This document shows, in pieces, positions 1 through 9,015 of a stretch of DNA of 11,384 bases. A program made the position numbers and the translations under genes. The stretch lies in NCBI GenBank assembly GCA_028565715.1, contig JAOXYC010208795.1, positions 1 to 11,384 on the forward strand, read 5' to 3'. The stretch's first letter is position 1. Each line of letters begins with the position of its first letter. This stretch comes from Phoronis pallida. Lineage: Eukaryota; Phoronida; Phoronidae. The notes under the pieces were generated by a model. The model saw only the letters and a list, made by a program, of their open reading frames with translations. It was not told where the DNA came from and made no database searches.

Positions 1-1749
1 ACGCTTGGTTAAAGGCCATCGAATGCATGTCCACAAGTACAGACGCATTTGTTTTTCACAGTCTTTCCAAGTCAGTTTTGCTGCATTGGGTCCCCGGGGA
101 CACATTCATTTGAAGCACTGCTAATTCAACGTGATACCATTGGTAGCAGTTGCGGTCGTTATTAGATTAGATCGCTGGTCGATCGTGATGTGGGTAGGCT
201 GTGATTGTATGACCAGTCCTTTCCCCCGAGACTGGACGTAACAATATGATTCATGTCGTGTTCGACACTGTAACTCATTAAATGCCCTGTGTACTATGGG
301 TTGTATGACAATATTACGATTTGAATAACTGGAATTGTTTTCAATTATTATCACCTTTTAACAAATCTTTTAGAAAAGTTTGAATTTTGGTTTTCAATTA
401 AAGTTCTGTGTAAGATGTCGACATTTTTTCCCCATTTTTTGACTGCAAATGAATTGATAATTGACGTCTCAAATTCTATTAGAATTGAAATATAAAACCA
501 TAAAAATCTGACTTTTTCAGTAGAAAGTTCAACAAATGTTTGTTGACATATCAGAGGTGTGTTGACACTAAGCTGGAAGTGTCAGTAACCTTGAGAAGTC
601 TAGTCAGGAAATATACTTTTCACTTGAAGTGGTTCTAAACTATCTTGCAATTAACTGCCATTTCCAGAGGAAGCAAGCCATTATGACGGCTTCAACAGGG
701 GCTGGCTCCTATAGAATGCCGAGTTTTTTATGAACTTTGTCTGTTAAGATTTAGCAAACTAGTCAATTTTTAGTATGCTACAAAACGTCTGGACTGGACT
801 AAAAATTTAAACCTCACAAGTTAAAAACAAAATTAATGACAACCATTTTAATTGACAATAAGTTTGGTAATTTGGTGATATCTATGGAATTAATTTTGAA
901 AAATCTGCATTACATATTCACTATAAATGTCATTCAAAATTTGCAATTTGCAGTGATGTTCACAATTTTAAAGATTGCGTCCCTAGAGATGAGGATTACT
1001 GGATCAGTTAATGTCTGACTGTCCCTGGTCACTGAATTATAGAGGGATTTACTTTATCAGTCGGCACTAATGCCGCTGTTGTACCACTGTGTACAACAAT
1101 GGCCACACTAACACCTGGGTTTTATAGGAAATGAGGATTATATTGAAACATTGTCAAAATTTGATTTTTGAAAGCTACTTGGGAAATTCAATGTTTGATA
1201 TCAATTTTTTTGTTTGAATTATAGTTCAAGCTAGCTCAATTGATTGGTCGCCTTGCTAATGATGACAATTTATTGAAATGACGACTTATAAAATGAAAAT
1301 TTAATGTTGTTAATGTTTTGGGACTGAAAATGATGGACTTATCTGACAATGACGAGCAGAGCGGGCTAGCCTGTACTTCAAACATACGGGTTCATTTTCA
1401 GATTATTCAACATTTCTATCATTTATGGAGATATTGTAGTGGAAATAAGCTTGTCAAGTTTATTGCTGTCATAAATGTGGTATCCTAGCTATAATATTTC
1501 TATGATAGTTAAGCATAGTGTTGTCCCACTGATCACTGATATCTATAGCATGTTGACAGTTGAAGCAGTTAGATTCAAGTGTATGTATGCTGTATGTTAG
1601 GACGTTTAATCTAATGTTTACATATCTAAGGAGATTGCTATGAGCGGCCTAATCAGTCAAAAATAGCCGGAGATAACACATTGATTAACGCTGATATCAG
1701 GATTAAGTTGTAAACCCTTCTATAAAATATGTCTCCACTGAACGGTAAA
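1..1749 (+). other. Presumed upstream intron, no gene seen (apart from hairpins at 1062-1097)
   Basis: This is AT-rich unique-looking sequence. Short open frames on both strands (for example 121-354 on the minus strand and 836-1018 on the plus strand) have no recognisable domain. Small symmetric pieces exist, such as TCAACAAA/TTTGTTGA arms at 529-546 and a 12-bp palindrome gtccccggggac near position 90. None of these identifies a known element. It is assigned to the intron only because the Musashi exon lies downstream; the sequence could also be partly intergenic. Confidence 0.5.
1062..1097. repeat. Two adjacent short hairpins
   Basis: The first hairpin is CGGCA-ctaa-TGCCG at 1062-1075. Three bases (1076-1078, counting the first stem base) lead into the second, GTTGTAC-cactgt-GTACAAC at 1078-1097. 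Both stems are perfect. The spacing and stem lengths do not fit a tRNA cloverleaf and no A or B box is visible. They may be remnants of a decayed mobile element or chance structure. Confidence 0.45.
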
Positions 1750-1775
1750 GCAACCCTGATTGCAATCAGGGTTGC
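1750..1775. repeat. Perfect 26-bp palindrome
   Basis: Thirteen-base arms GCAACCCTGATTG and CAATCAGGGTTGC abut with no spacer. Just outside, CGGT at 1743-1746 can pair with ACCG at 1777-1780 across a small asymmetric internal loop. A perfect, spacer-free palindrome of this length is unusual in random AT-rich DNA. It may be a foldback end, a transposon footprint or a recently formed hairpin. No target-site duplication was recognised. Confidence 0.8.
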
Positions 1776-2615
1776 CACCGAACGTGCGTTAACTCAACGG
1801 TCTTGGTTTTTACAAACTTAACTTAACTCTTGTTCTCCAAACTAAACCAATAGAAAAGCTTTAAAATAGTTAACCACTCAACTAATACGTGATTGGTTTT
1901 CTTGAGACACCTGGTGGAGCCAAGTTTGGAAAACTCAGGCCTTGAGCCAAATTGTTTTCCCAAGTCTTCTCTCCCTCTCAAGCCAGCCAGGCCAGTCATT
2001 AAATGTGGCCCAGTTTTTATTCTGGCTTCAATCAAAAAATAATATCCCTCTATCAATGCAGTCGAGCAATTATCCGGTACATACTATTAAATCCTCTGTA
2101 TAATAAATCGTACCTGACACAAATCAAACCGAGGATGATATCTTTGATAATTTACGGACGGCCATACAGTACAGTTCTACAATATTTTATGATTCATGAC
2201 CCAAGATGTTGAAAACTGAGTTATGTAGACATTCGCATGGCTTATTTAGGGGAATACACAGGATTTAGACTTTATCTAAACTGTACTTTACTGTTTACTG
2301 ATTATAAACATAAAATCCCATTTGTTTATTTATTATACAACATCCTCACATGTTTTTATAAACTCTTACCCCTGATCTAGAATTAAGAAACAGAACTTGG
2401 GTGAAAATCTGGAATCGCACCATCTGTGCATGCGTTTTGGATTATAAATGAAATGTTCAGTATTTGTTATTGAAAGACATATATTGACAAGAAGTGATTA
2501 ATTTGTTTGATTAAGGAAATTAAAGTCATCTATTTACCAAGTGTTGTTCTGAATATTATGGGAACTGAAAAAGGACAATTTACTGTTTTTCAGTGCTCAG
2601 GTATTGGACAATCAC
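1776..2615 (+). other. Presumed upstream intron, no gene seen
   Basis: No domain or splice-bounded coding segment was recognised. A 77-codon open frame on the minus strand at 1823-2056 lies over a somewhat less AT-rich stretch (about 1900-2010) but matches no family I know. That stretch may be part of an unrecognised old repeat. Acceptor-like tttttcagtgctcag at 2586-2600 is followed by GTATTG, which is a poor donor, so I do not call a recursive splice site there. Confidence 0.45.
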
Positions 2616-2620
2616 TAATA

Positions 2621-2930
2621 CAAGGGTGCCAGAGAATCCCCCGCACAAACTTTGAATCCATCTCATGAACCACTCTTTATGGTTATTCCCTCTCACGAAC
2701 CACCAAAGCTCTTTACTACAACTGAAGTCCTTTGTTGTCTCTGGTGTAGTGTACTGAAGTCTTTTGTTGTCTCTGGTGGTTCGTGAGAGGGAACTTCTTA
2801 CCGTGAGATGGAATAATTTTTTGTCTGATGGAATATCGCGTTAGTGCTAGAGCTTTGGTGGTTCGTGAGAGGGAATAACCAATTATGAGATGGATTCAAA
2901 GTTCGTGCGGGGGATTCTCTGGCACCCTTG
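2621..2930. mobile_element. 310-bp MITE (foldback non-autonomous DNA transposon)
   Basis: The element begins CAAGGGTGCCAGAGAATC and ends with the reverse complement of that. The outer 46 bases of each arm (2621-2666 and 2885-2930) match with one mismatch, and an inner block of 32 bases (2681-2712 and 2849-2880) matches perfectly. The left arm carries 14 bases between these blocks where the right arm has 4. The flanks are exact direct repeats TAATA at 2616-2620 and 2931-2935. There is no transposase frame inside, only a 136-base centre with internal repeats. The 5-bp duplication suits some DNA-transposon superfamilies, but a TA-only (Tc1/mariner-type) target cannot be excluded because TA abuts both ends. 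I do not recognise the family. Confidence 0.9.
2721..2778. repeat. 32-bp-period direct repeat inside the MITE
   Basis: A 26-base unit beginning ACTGAAGTC and ending TCTCTGGTG occurs at 2721-2746 and 2753-2778 with one difference. Directly after the second copy, GGTTCGTGAGAGGGAA (about 2778-2793) repeats the sub-terminal motif of the right arm (2858-2873) in the same orientation. The centre was therefore partly built from arm sequence, which is typical of slippage or gap-repair growth in MITEs. Confidence 0.85.
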
Positions 2931-2935
2931 TAATA

Positions 2936-5900
2936 GTACTCTGATCTTAAGATATGAATCTGAAACTACAATTAAAAGAAAAATTTAATTGCCTATATAA
3001 TCGAGATAGAGATACAATGTTTTTGAGATGATGAAAAGAAATGAAAACTGATAAAACAGTCAACTCTTAATTTTGATTTTAAAATTGGATTTTATTAATG
3101 ACGACCATAGTAACCATCACTTCTGAAATGTGAATTCATAGTGTTATTGAATTCTAAAGTTAAAAGCCCTAGTTAGTACATATAGGTCAGAGTTATTCAG
3201 TTGTTATGTAACATCATTATAACTGTTATTTGTGTTTACCATTGACACTATAACAGAATAAAGCCAGCCAGGTGTTTCAAAAGCTTTGTAATCAGTGTTA
3301 GACCTTATAAAAACATAGGATATTACCTGATTCTAATTCACTGCCATTGGCAGTACGTTAAAATAAGGATTATATGTTCATTTAGGCAGCTAGTTCATTC
3401 GGGCATAGTGTAGTTTAATGACGGAGAATAAACAATACAAATGTAGCTTAACTAGGTAGAATATTAAATCAGGTCAACTTTTCATAGTTTGCTAAATTAG
3501 TTTTGAAATATTAAAATAATTGTTTCTCCAAATGTCAACTGGGTATCCCATGTTAATTGGTGTTTGCCAAGCATGTCATTGACATAATACACTACATTCC
3601 CCCCTGGCTTGTTGATTAATAGAGTGGACATATGTCACCCCCTCCTGAGGTCTCCACCACAATGCTCACATCAAGCCATGAGAGATTATGGATGAAGAGC
3701 ACAAATTAGCGCGCCTGTATGCTGGTTCTTAATTCATGAATAATCCTGGTCTCCTGGTGCTTGTTATGGCAGAACGAGTGAATGCTTCTGTTTTAAACTT
3801 GGTTGAACTGTCGAGTTGTGATATGTTTCGACCTACACTTCCACCATTTTCAAGAGTTTTAGACCAGAATGCTTCTTTTCCAACAACAAAGATTCACAAA
3901 ATTTTATCGCCCTTGGTTTTGTTTCACATTTTTCAATGGTCACTTCTTAATCTGTGCTCAATTTGGATTGATGGCCACCATCTTCTTTCTGTAAGGTGTT
4001 AACTTGGGTCATTTCCTCTAAGCTGGTAATTCTTAAATGTTAGGGTTTTTGTAGGAATGACCCTGGCTAGTAACCACTGTCACTAAAGCCATGGTGCATA
4101 TGAACTCAACAACTGTGGCCTTACATTACATGGAAACACCAAATTCATCCTGACCTGATTCTTGGGAGGATAGTTATCTAGGAATGGATGTGATTACGTA
4201 ACATTGTACTATGTTTATCTATAGGCCATTTATTATTTATAAGTCTGGCAGCCATTGGAAATTGAATTAACACCACACACTGCAGAACACTGTGTATGTG
4301 ACTCAGAATATCTAAATCATAACAATGACACCAAAAATGCTTTCTTGTAAGAAGGATTTCTGTCAATTTAGTCCTTATTTTCGACACACGTTTCTCAATT
4401 TGCCTTTAACATTGTCTTCTATGGTTTGGATACGAATGAGTTATCAAAAGGGTCTCTTTCAAAATGGTTCTCGCAAGAATCCATTCCTCTTCAATATGGC
4501 TTCTTCACACTCATGACTCTGAAGGGCATACACCATGATTTTCACAGTCTACATTGTATTCTACACAAAGTTTGTGAAAAAGATCATTATTACAAGAGGG
4601 GATTACATGAAAACTTCACGTTGACAAGATTTAAAAATAGTATAAAAAGATCAAATTTACGGGGAGAACTTTGGGCACCTAAACCCCATACTTTCCCACC
4701 CAACAGAGCTGAATTTGCGATGGGTGGCTTTTATGCTTTTTTATTAAAATTGGGTTGATCGACTAAACAATGGCACTGTGGGTGTCAAGTTGATTGTCCC
4801 TTTAACAGATCAATAAAACAAAGAGCTGGTATATTTTGTTCATGCAAAAAATCTTCCACATTTATTTGAGAAGTTGTTAAAAGTGAATGCGGCATTTGCC
4901 AAGATGAGAGTGCTCAGTCTAATTGTCCTTGTAATGTGCTTTCCGCAACCAAAGAAATGATGTTGATGATTGTTATTCAAGCTGAGACGCTGTCAATTAC
5001 GTTGGTTGGTTCAAATTACACTTACTCAAACGCTCAACAAGCCATATTTAGACTGACTAAGCTACATCAGTTTAAAATGTTCAAATAATTCCAGTTCAAC
5101 TATCTTGAACCTGTTTTAAACAAATTGCCTAATCCGATCATCATCTGTTGGGTTTACGATTGAAATATGGAAAATGGCTGCTGGCGTATTACTGCGAAAT
5201 GTTAGAAATGTTTAGAATTACAACAACTCTAGCGTTCAATTGCTTCTCCTGTTCTGCGCAGCTGCGATTTCAATTAAAACATCAACTATAAGGTTCTTCA
5301 TATAGTTTATGGTTCTTGGGAAGAGATGTCTTGACATGTTGCCTTAGGCATTCTGTGAAGGCCTTGGTTATGATTGGACAAATCACAGAAAACAGTCTGA
5401 GTGTACTTTAATTGCCTTTAATTGTACCAGTTGGAAGCCTTTTGTAATAAATTGAAACAATAACTCTTTCAAGTGCATTTATTCTTAACTTTATGAAAAA
5501 TGTTTATTTCTTACAACTTGAGTGAATTCCGTCCATAGTTCACTGTCTTGTGATCTTTTTCCAAATTAGTTATCACAAACTCTTGATTCTGGAGTTTTTG
5601 TAATATTTTTGACAAGCACTGACATGTTCCGTGTCCTGATTCCATTATGATAATGTCCGTTAATGTCAGTCATGCTTGACTTGCCATGGCGTGAGAGGTG
5701 TCATTACTTGATGCAAGCTACAGCTAAATTACCTGATTCCATGATTGATTGGTGTTGAATGAATTGAATAAAAATTATAATTAGCCATTGAAGATTAAAA
5801 AGATTGTGGAGATAATTTTATGGTAATTTTTCATTCTTGATAATGCGCCTTGTAGAAGAGTAACATACACATAACGCTTTTAAAGATGAATGGTTAAAAA

Positions 5901-6021
5901 TAAAATTGCATGTAGACGATAGAAAGTTTCTGAAATTCCCATTATCTGTTGCGGATTGCGTCAACTATGAAAATCACTTCAATACAAAATAAATTATGTT
6001 GTTGAGACCGGAGTGTATATA
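2936..6021 (+). other. Presumed upstream intron, no gene seen
   Basis: About 3 kb without a supportable gene. The longest open frame of the window (4426-4758, 110 codons) and its overlapping neighbour 4325-4516 have no recognisable domain, no convincing flanking splice pair and AT-driven composition. The 88-codon frame at 3736-4002 is the same case. A 7-base-arm palindrome ACTGCCA-T-TGGCAGT sits at 3340-3354. TGCATG at 5907-5912 matches the Fox-family splicing motif about 350 bases upstream of the exon, but one hexamer proves nothing. Confidence 0.45.
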
Positions 6022-6147
6022 GATGAGTTAATATAGATTAAAATCCAGCACTTTATTTCCGGTAGATACAATAAAAACAGTAAAAACACTGTTTTTATCG
6101 TATCTACCAGAAATAAAGTGCTGGATTTTAATCTATTTTAACTCATC
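6022..6147. repeat. 126-bp near-perfect foldback (MITE-like hairpin) upstream of the exon
   Basis: Arms 6022-6081 and 6088-6147 are each 60 bases long and match with three mismatches, separated by a six-base loop aaaaac. The outer end reads GATGAGTTAATATAG. I found no clear target-site duplication (left flank tgtatata, right flank aaaataaa), so mobile origin is inferred from form only. It lies 112 bases before the RRM2 exon. If transcribed in the pre-mRNA it would fold into a long duplex, a plausible substrate for ADAR editing or small-RNA processing. Confidence 0.9.
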
Positions 6148-6241
6148 AAAATAAATTGATGCATTTGCTAGTTTTATCAGTTCATGAAATGTATTTTTAC
6201 CAAATCTGATTGAAGCATGCAACATTCGTTATAAGATGATG

Positions 6242-6259
6242 ATTTGCTTACCTTTCCAG
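6242..6259 (+). promoter_or_regulatory. 3' splice acceptor of the Musashi exon
   Basis: The tract ttgcttacctttccag ends in AG at 6258-6259 and is followed directly by the first codon of the RRM2 exon. It is pyrimidine-rich with C before AG, as in a standard U2-type acceptor. The choice of boundary is supported by protein similarity beginning immediately after it. The frame stays open upstream through the acceptor to a stop at 6185-6187, with two in-frame ATG codons at 6236 and 6239. Open frame alone therefore does not fix the exon start; the splice site and the homology do. Confidence 0.85.
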
Positions 6260-6355
6260 GTCATTACAAAGACAAAGAAAGTGTTCATTGGAGGCGTGAG
6301 TGCACCGACCACGTTTGATGATATAAAGCAATATTTTGAACAAGAGTACGGAGTG
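6260..6355 (+). CDS. msi: Internal exon of a Musashi-family RNA-binding protein (first part of RRM2)
   Basis: Seen: a 32-codon open exon with no partial codon at either end, starting VITKTKKVFIGGVSAPTT and ending with YFEQEYGV. Residues 8-13 (VFIGGV) form an RNP2 motif. The TKTKK run before it matches the linker lysines that precede RRM2 in Musashi proteins. Residues 18-26 (TFDDIKQYF) fit the first RRM helix, where Musashi has T-x-E-D-V-K-x-Y-F-E-Q-F-G. Known: Musashi proteins have two RRMs, bind UAG-containing mRNA and control translation in neural and stem cells. Inferred: this exon supplies beta1 and alpha1 of RRM2, and the rest, including RNP1, must lie in an exon beyond the window. Odd: the helix end reads EQEYGV where the family usually has EQFGK, so one extra residue appears to be present. 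Alternatives are a diverged Musashi paralogue or another two-RRM hnRNP such as DAZAP1. The family call is strong and the exact orthology is not. Confidence 0.87.
6293..6301 (+). promoter_or_regulatory. Possible internal alternative donor inside the Musashi exon
   Basis: A second exact GTGAGT hexamer starts at 6296, inside the coding exon, where it encodes Val-Ser of the RNP2 end. Use of it would give a 36-nt exon, still phase 0, lacking the whole alpha1 helix. The preceding bases (ggc) are a weaker exon side than the consensus CAG. Conserved codons could create the hexamer by chance, so this is only a candidate. Confidence 0.25.
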
Positions 6356-6361
6356 GTGAGT
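6353..6361 (+). promoter_or_regulatory. 5' splice donor of the Musashi exon
   Basis: The sequence gtg|gtgagt puts GT at 6356-6357 and matches the U1 consensus at all six intronic positions. Reading through it gives four more codons and then an in-frame TAA at 6368-6370, so retention of this intron would truncate the protein inside RRM2. Splicing here gives a 96-nt exon that preserves frame, and the break falls near the end of alpha1 of the RRM. Confidence 0.85.
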
Positions 6362-6379
6362 TCCTATTAAATATGGAGA

Positions 6380-6513
6380 ACTACTTTACTTGATTTGGTT
6401 ATCAAAAGTGAACCAATATTTGCTATACACAGATGACTGGTAAGGTACTACTTTACTTGGTTTGGTTATCCAAAGTGAACCAATACTTGCTATACACAGA
6501 TGACTGGTTAGGG
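6380..6513 (+). repeat. 67-bp tandem duplication just inside the downstream intron
   Basis: Copies at 6380-6446 and 6447-6513 differ at about five positions and begin ACTACTTTACTT. They start about 24 bases after the Musashi donor GT. The high identity suggests a fairly recent duplication or gene conversion. It creates no new splice donor as strong as the real one. Confidence 0.92.
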
Positions 6514-6536
6514 ATTGGTTAACTTTTGAGAACCAA
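6395..6536. repeat. Three TTGGTT-N10-AACCAA hairpins
   Basis: The same six-base inverted pair with exactly ten bases between occurs at 6395-6416, 6462-6483 and 6515-6536. The first two lie in the 67-bp duplicate copies. The third lies beyond them, and its loop (aacttttgag) resembles the reverse complement of the first loop (atcaaaagtg), as if the hairpin had been copied in inverted orientation. All lie within 180 bases of the donor. Confidence 0.8.
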
Positions 6537-8059
6537 GACAAGTACAGATTGGAAACCTCGCTGCTAAAGATTAACCAATAGTATCACCTGCTTGAGGAAA
6601 CTTCCCAATGTGCAGATCAACTTAATTTACAGTGTGATTGTCAAACTGTGGAGAATGGAATGAGTTAAGTTTGGACGTTCCTGATACCCAAGAGGGTTAA
6701 GTAAGAAAGCTGTGGAAATGCTTCTCAACACTTTGCCATTGAGAGGACTCATATTTTCTAAAATTAAGCTTGGTTAAAAATGGCCTCCTGAATGAAATGG
6801 GTCTGTTGTTGTGATTGGTCAAAATTTAATGAAGTCTGCGAGTCTGTCCAGTCATTGTTGTCTTAATAGCCCCTGGTCATGTTTGGATGAGCGAGAATAT
6901 CCATTGTCTGCCAAGTGGTCATAAATGTGAACAACCTCCCATAAACACACTTCAGACACTTAACAACCGTATTAAAAAAACCTGTGCCTGGTCAAAATAA
7001 GCTGTCTGCAAAAACCTTTTTAGTACATTGTGAAAACCAGTCGAGCAAAGGGAAGATAAAAATCCAAAAATATTTGGAAAAACTGTCTGTAGGATCCCAA
7101 TTTTTAGTTACAAAATTGATCTGAGAAAAATACCTTCACAACTCTTGAAGGAGTAATTTAATGTAAATTTATGTGCAGAAGTGTGAATATCTATGGTTAA
7201 GACCTCTCCTGACAATTTGAAACACAATATTCTGTAGTCTGGTTTTAATGCAGTAATACCAACACTGTCTGGGAGGGAATATATGAGAAACATGATTGTT
7301 TATGACTACCATCTCAAATATGAAGTAACCGGTACACATGTACATACAATATCCAGATTTGTTAGCTAAACTTGGATCCTTCATGGAGACCACATGACAT
7401 ATTATGGTCTAAGTTGAATAAACTATCTTGCCAAGTTCATTGTCAAGATTACCCTGCATATTTGGTGACGGATTTACCAAGAATATTACCATTCTCAGTC
7501 ATATGCGTGTTTTTCTTCAAATGTCAAATAAAGCCTATTTACCTCGACCAATTAAATTTACAAAAAAGTGTGTGACAGCTGACTGGCATGGAGTTGCATA
7601 TTCTCTGTTAATGACCATTGTAACAGCTGTGCCATGTCCAAGTTCAACCAACCCCATGTCAAAGCATCAGCCTCTGTTGGTCCAGATATTCATTCTCCAT
7701 TAGTACACTTCAGAAAGAAATTCTGTATTTTGGAGTACGGTTACTCACAATATGCTCCTAAATCGGGGAGGGATGATCAAATACTATATCCCAATTAGGC
7801 AGTAGCTTGCCCAATTTCAAGCTAACCCCATCAAGTTCTGCCAACTTTGTGAATTTTCAAGTTTATTAACAGCACCACATTTCTGTGGGAGTCTTGTCTG
7901 AAAAGTATCACTAATAGGTGTCATTTTTTAGGCCAGGACTGATCTGTTACTGGTATGGCATGAATGTGGAGAGTGATAGAGTAGTGAGAATGTAGACTGG
8001 CATTCTGGTCCACTTAACCCCTTGTTGTGAGTGTAGGGAAGGAATGTATCTTCACCCAA
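6537..8059 (+). other. Presumed downstream intron, no gene seen
   Basis: Overlapping short frames on both strands between 7108 and 7703 (61-91 codons) show no known domain and no splice-bounded structure. I looked for an RNP1-encoding continuation of the RRM (an RGFGFVTF-like strand) and found none on the plus strand. AT-rich unique-looking sequence with no tandem repeat of note. Confidence 0.45.
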
Positions 8060-8067
8060 CACACACT

Positions 8068-8178
8068 GGTACAAGTCGAATTAGTTGGTCCCTCGTATAA
8101 CTTCCGTTATTTAGTCGTAGGAAACACATTGACTGAATAACGCAAATAAACGAGAGACCAACTTATTCGACTTGTACC
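8068..8178. mobile_element. 111-bp MITE with 8-bp target-site duplication
   Basis: The ends GGTACAAGTCGAAT and its reverse complement face inward, with imperfect inverted arms of about 48 bases (8068-8116 and 8131-8178) around a roughly 14-base loop. The element is flanked by exact CACACACT at 8060-8067 and 8179-8186. An 8-bp duplication is known for hAT, P and Merlin superfamilies; the terminal GG slightly favours Merlin, but this is a guess. There is no coding capacity. The flanking CA-rich sequence could shift the apparent duplication by a base. Confidence 0.88.
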
Positions 8179-8186
8179 CACACACT

Positions 8187-8960
8187 GACATATGATGTTA
8201 TCAAGATATATGATTATGGAAAAAAGTATGACAACCTTTCATAACCTTAAACATATAAAACTATCCAAAGTTTCCAAATTTCAATTTGCATAAAATATTT
8301 GTCATAAAAAGCTATCCTAGCCCTTCTTAAAACGTTTCCTTTAAAAAAAGTACAAGTTTGCTGCATTTTTCTCATTGATAAAATTTGTGTTCAATAAGTC
8401 TTACTCTTAATTATGGTTTAGAAATGTTAAAATATGTTTTCCAAATGTCAAGAATCTGAGCTTGTTGCTCAACCATGAACACCCTTGCACTTTTAACAAT
8501 ATTTTTATCGACTCATTGACTTGATCAGAAATCGACCTAATAGCACATGACAACAAGATTTTGTTCATAAATTTCATTACTTTGCTGGCAGCTGCCCCAG
8601 GCCGGGTTTTACATTTTCTAGATTAGTAATAGAATTCTTTATTAAATCTTTATTACATTTTGTCAGATTTGAACCTGTTCTGTATTTGATGTTGCTGCCG
8701 AATCAGTTATTTGAATGTTCACATGTCAGTGTTGGTTAGTGGTTATGAATTTTGACATCCACCTTCAGCTGTTTGATTGTTATTGGACAATTTTGGTTGA
8801 ACTTTGAATTTAAAGATTTTTTTATGAAAATCAAGACTCCTGTGTCTAAATACGGTAAGAAGATTTATTGCCAATATATTTTTAAGGAAAATAAATATGG
8901 AAAATGGAGCCTTCAAAGTATCTCAACTCATTCTTGTTCCTATGTTTTCTTGTGATGACC
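8187..8960 (+). other. Presumed downstream intron, no gene seen
   Basis: AT-rich sequence with only a 67-codon frame at 8752-8955, which has no recognisable domain and no good acceptor before it. No repeats stand out. Confidence 0.45.
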
Positions 8961-9015
8961 CCCTGTGAAGAAATTCAATATTCAAAAAGATGCAATATTA
9001 TATTTCTTCACACGG
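8961..9015. repeat. 55-bp imperfect hairpin
   Basis: Arms 8961-8982 and 8994-9015 are 22 bases each, centred on TGTGAAGAAAT paired with ATTTCTTCACA, with three mismatches and an 11-base loop. It may be a decayed small foldback element. No target duplication is visible. Confidence 0.75.

Noticed and set aside
1062-1097. tRNA-like pair of hairpins
   Set aside because: No acceptor stem, no T-loop consensus and wrong arm spacing.
1257-1327. Possible intronic C/D-box snoRNA (ATGATGA and CTGA about 65 bases apart)
   Set aside because: The flanks do not form a terminal stem and no inner C'/D' boxes or guide sequence could be supported.
1823-2056. 77-codon minus-strand frame over a less AT-rich stretch
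   Set aside because: I considered a retroelement fragment, but no reverse transcriptase, integrase or transposase motif is visible.
4325-4758. Longest open frames in the window (63 and 110 codons, overlapping)
   Set aside because: No recognisable domain or motif and no matching splice acceptor and donor pair. By rough expectation, one open frame of this size in 11 kb of AT-rich DNA read in six frames can occur by chance.
7108-7703. Cluster of overlapping short frames on both strands
   Set aside because: They conflict with each other and carry no domain, so they are treated as chance frames in the intron.
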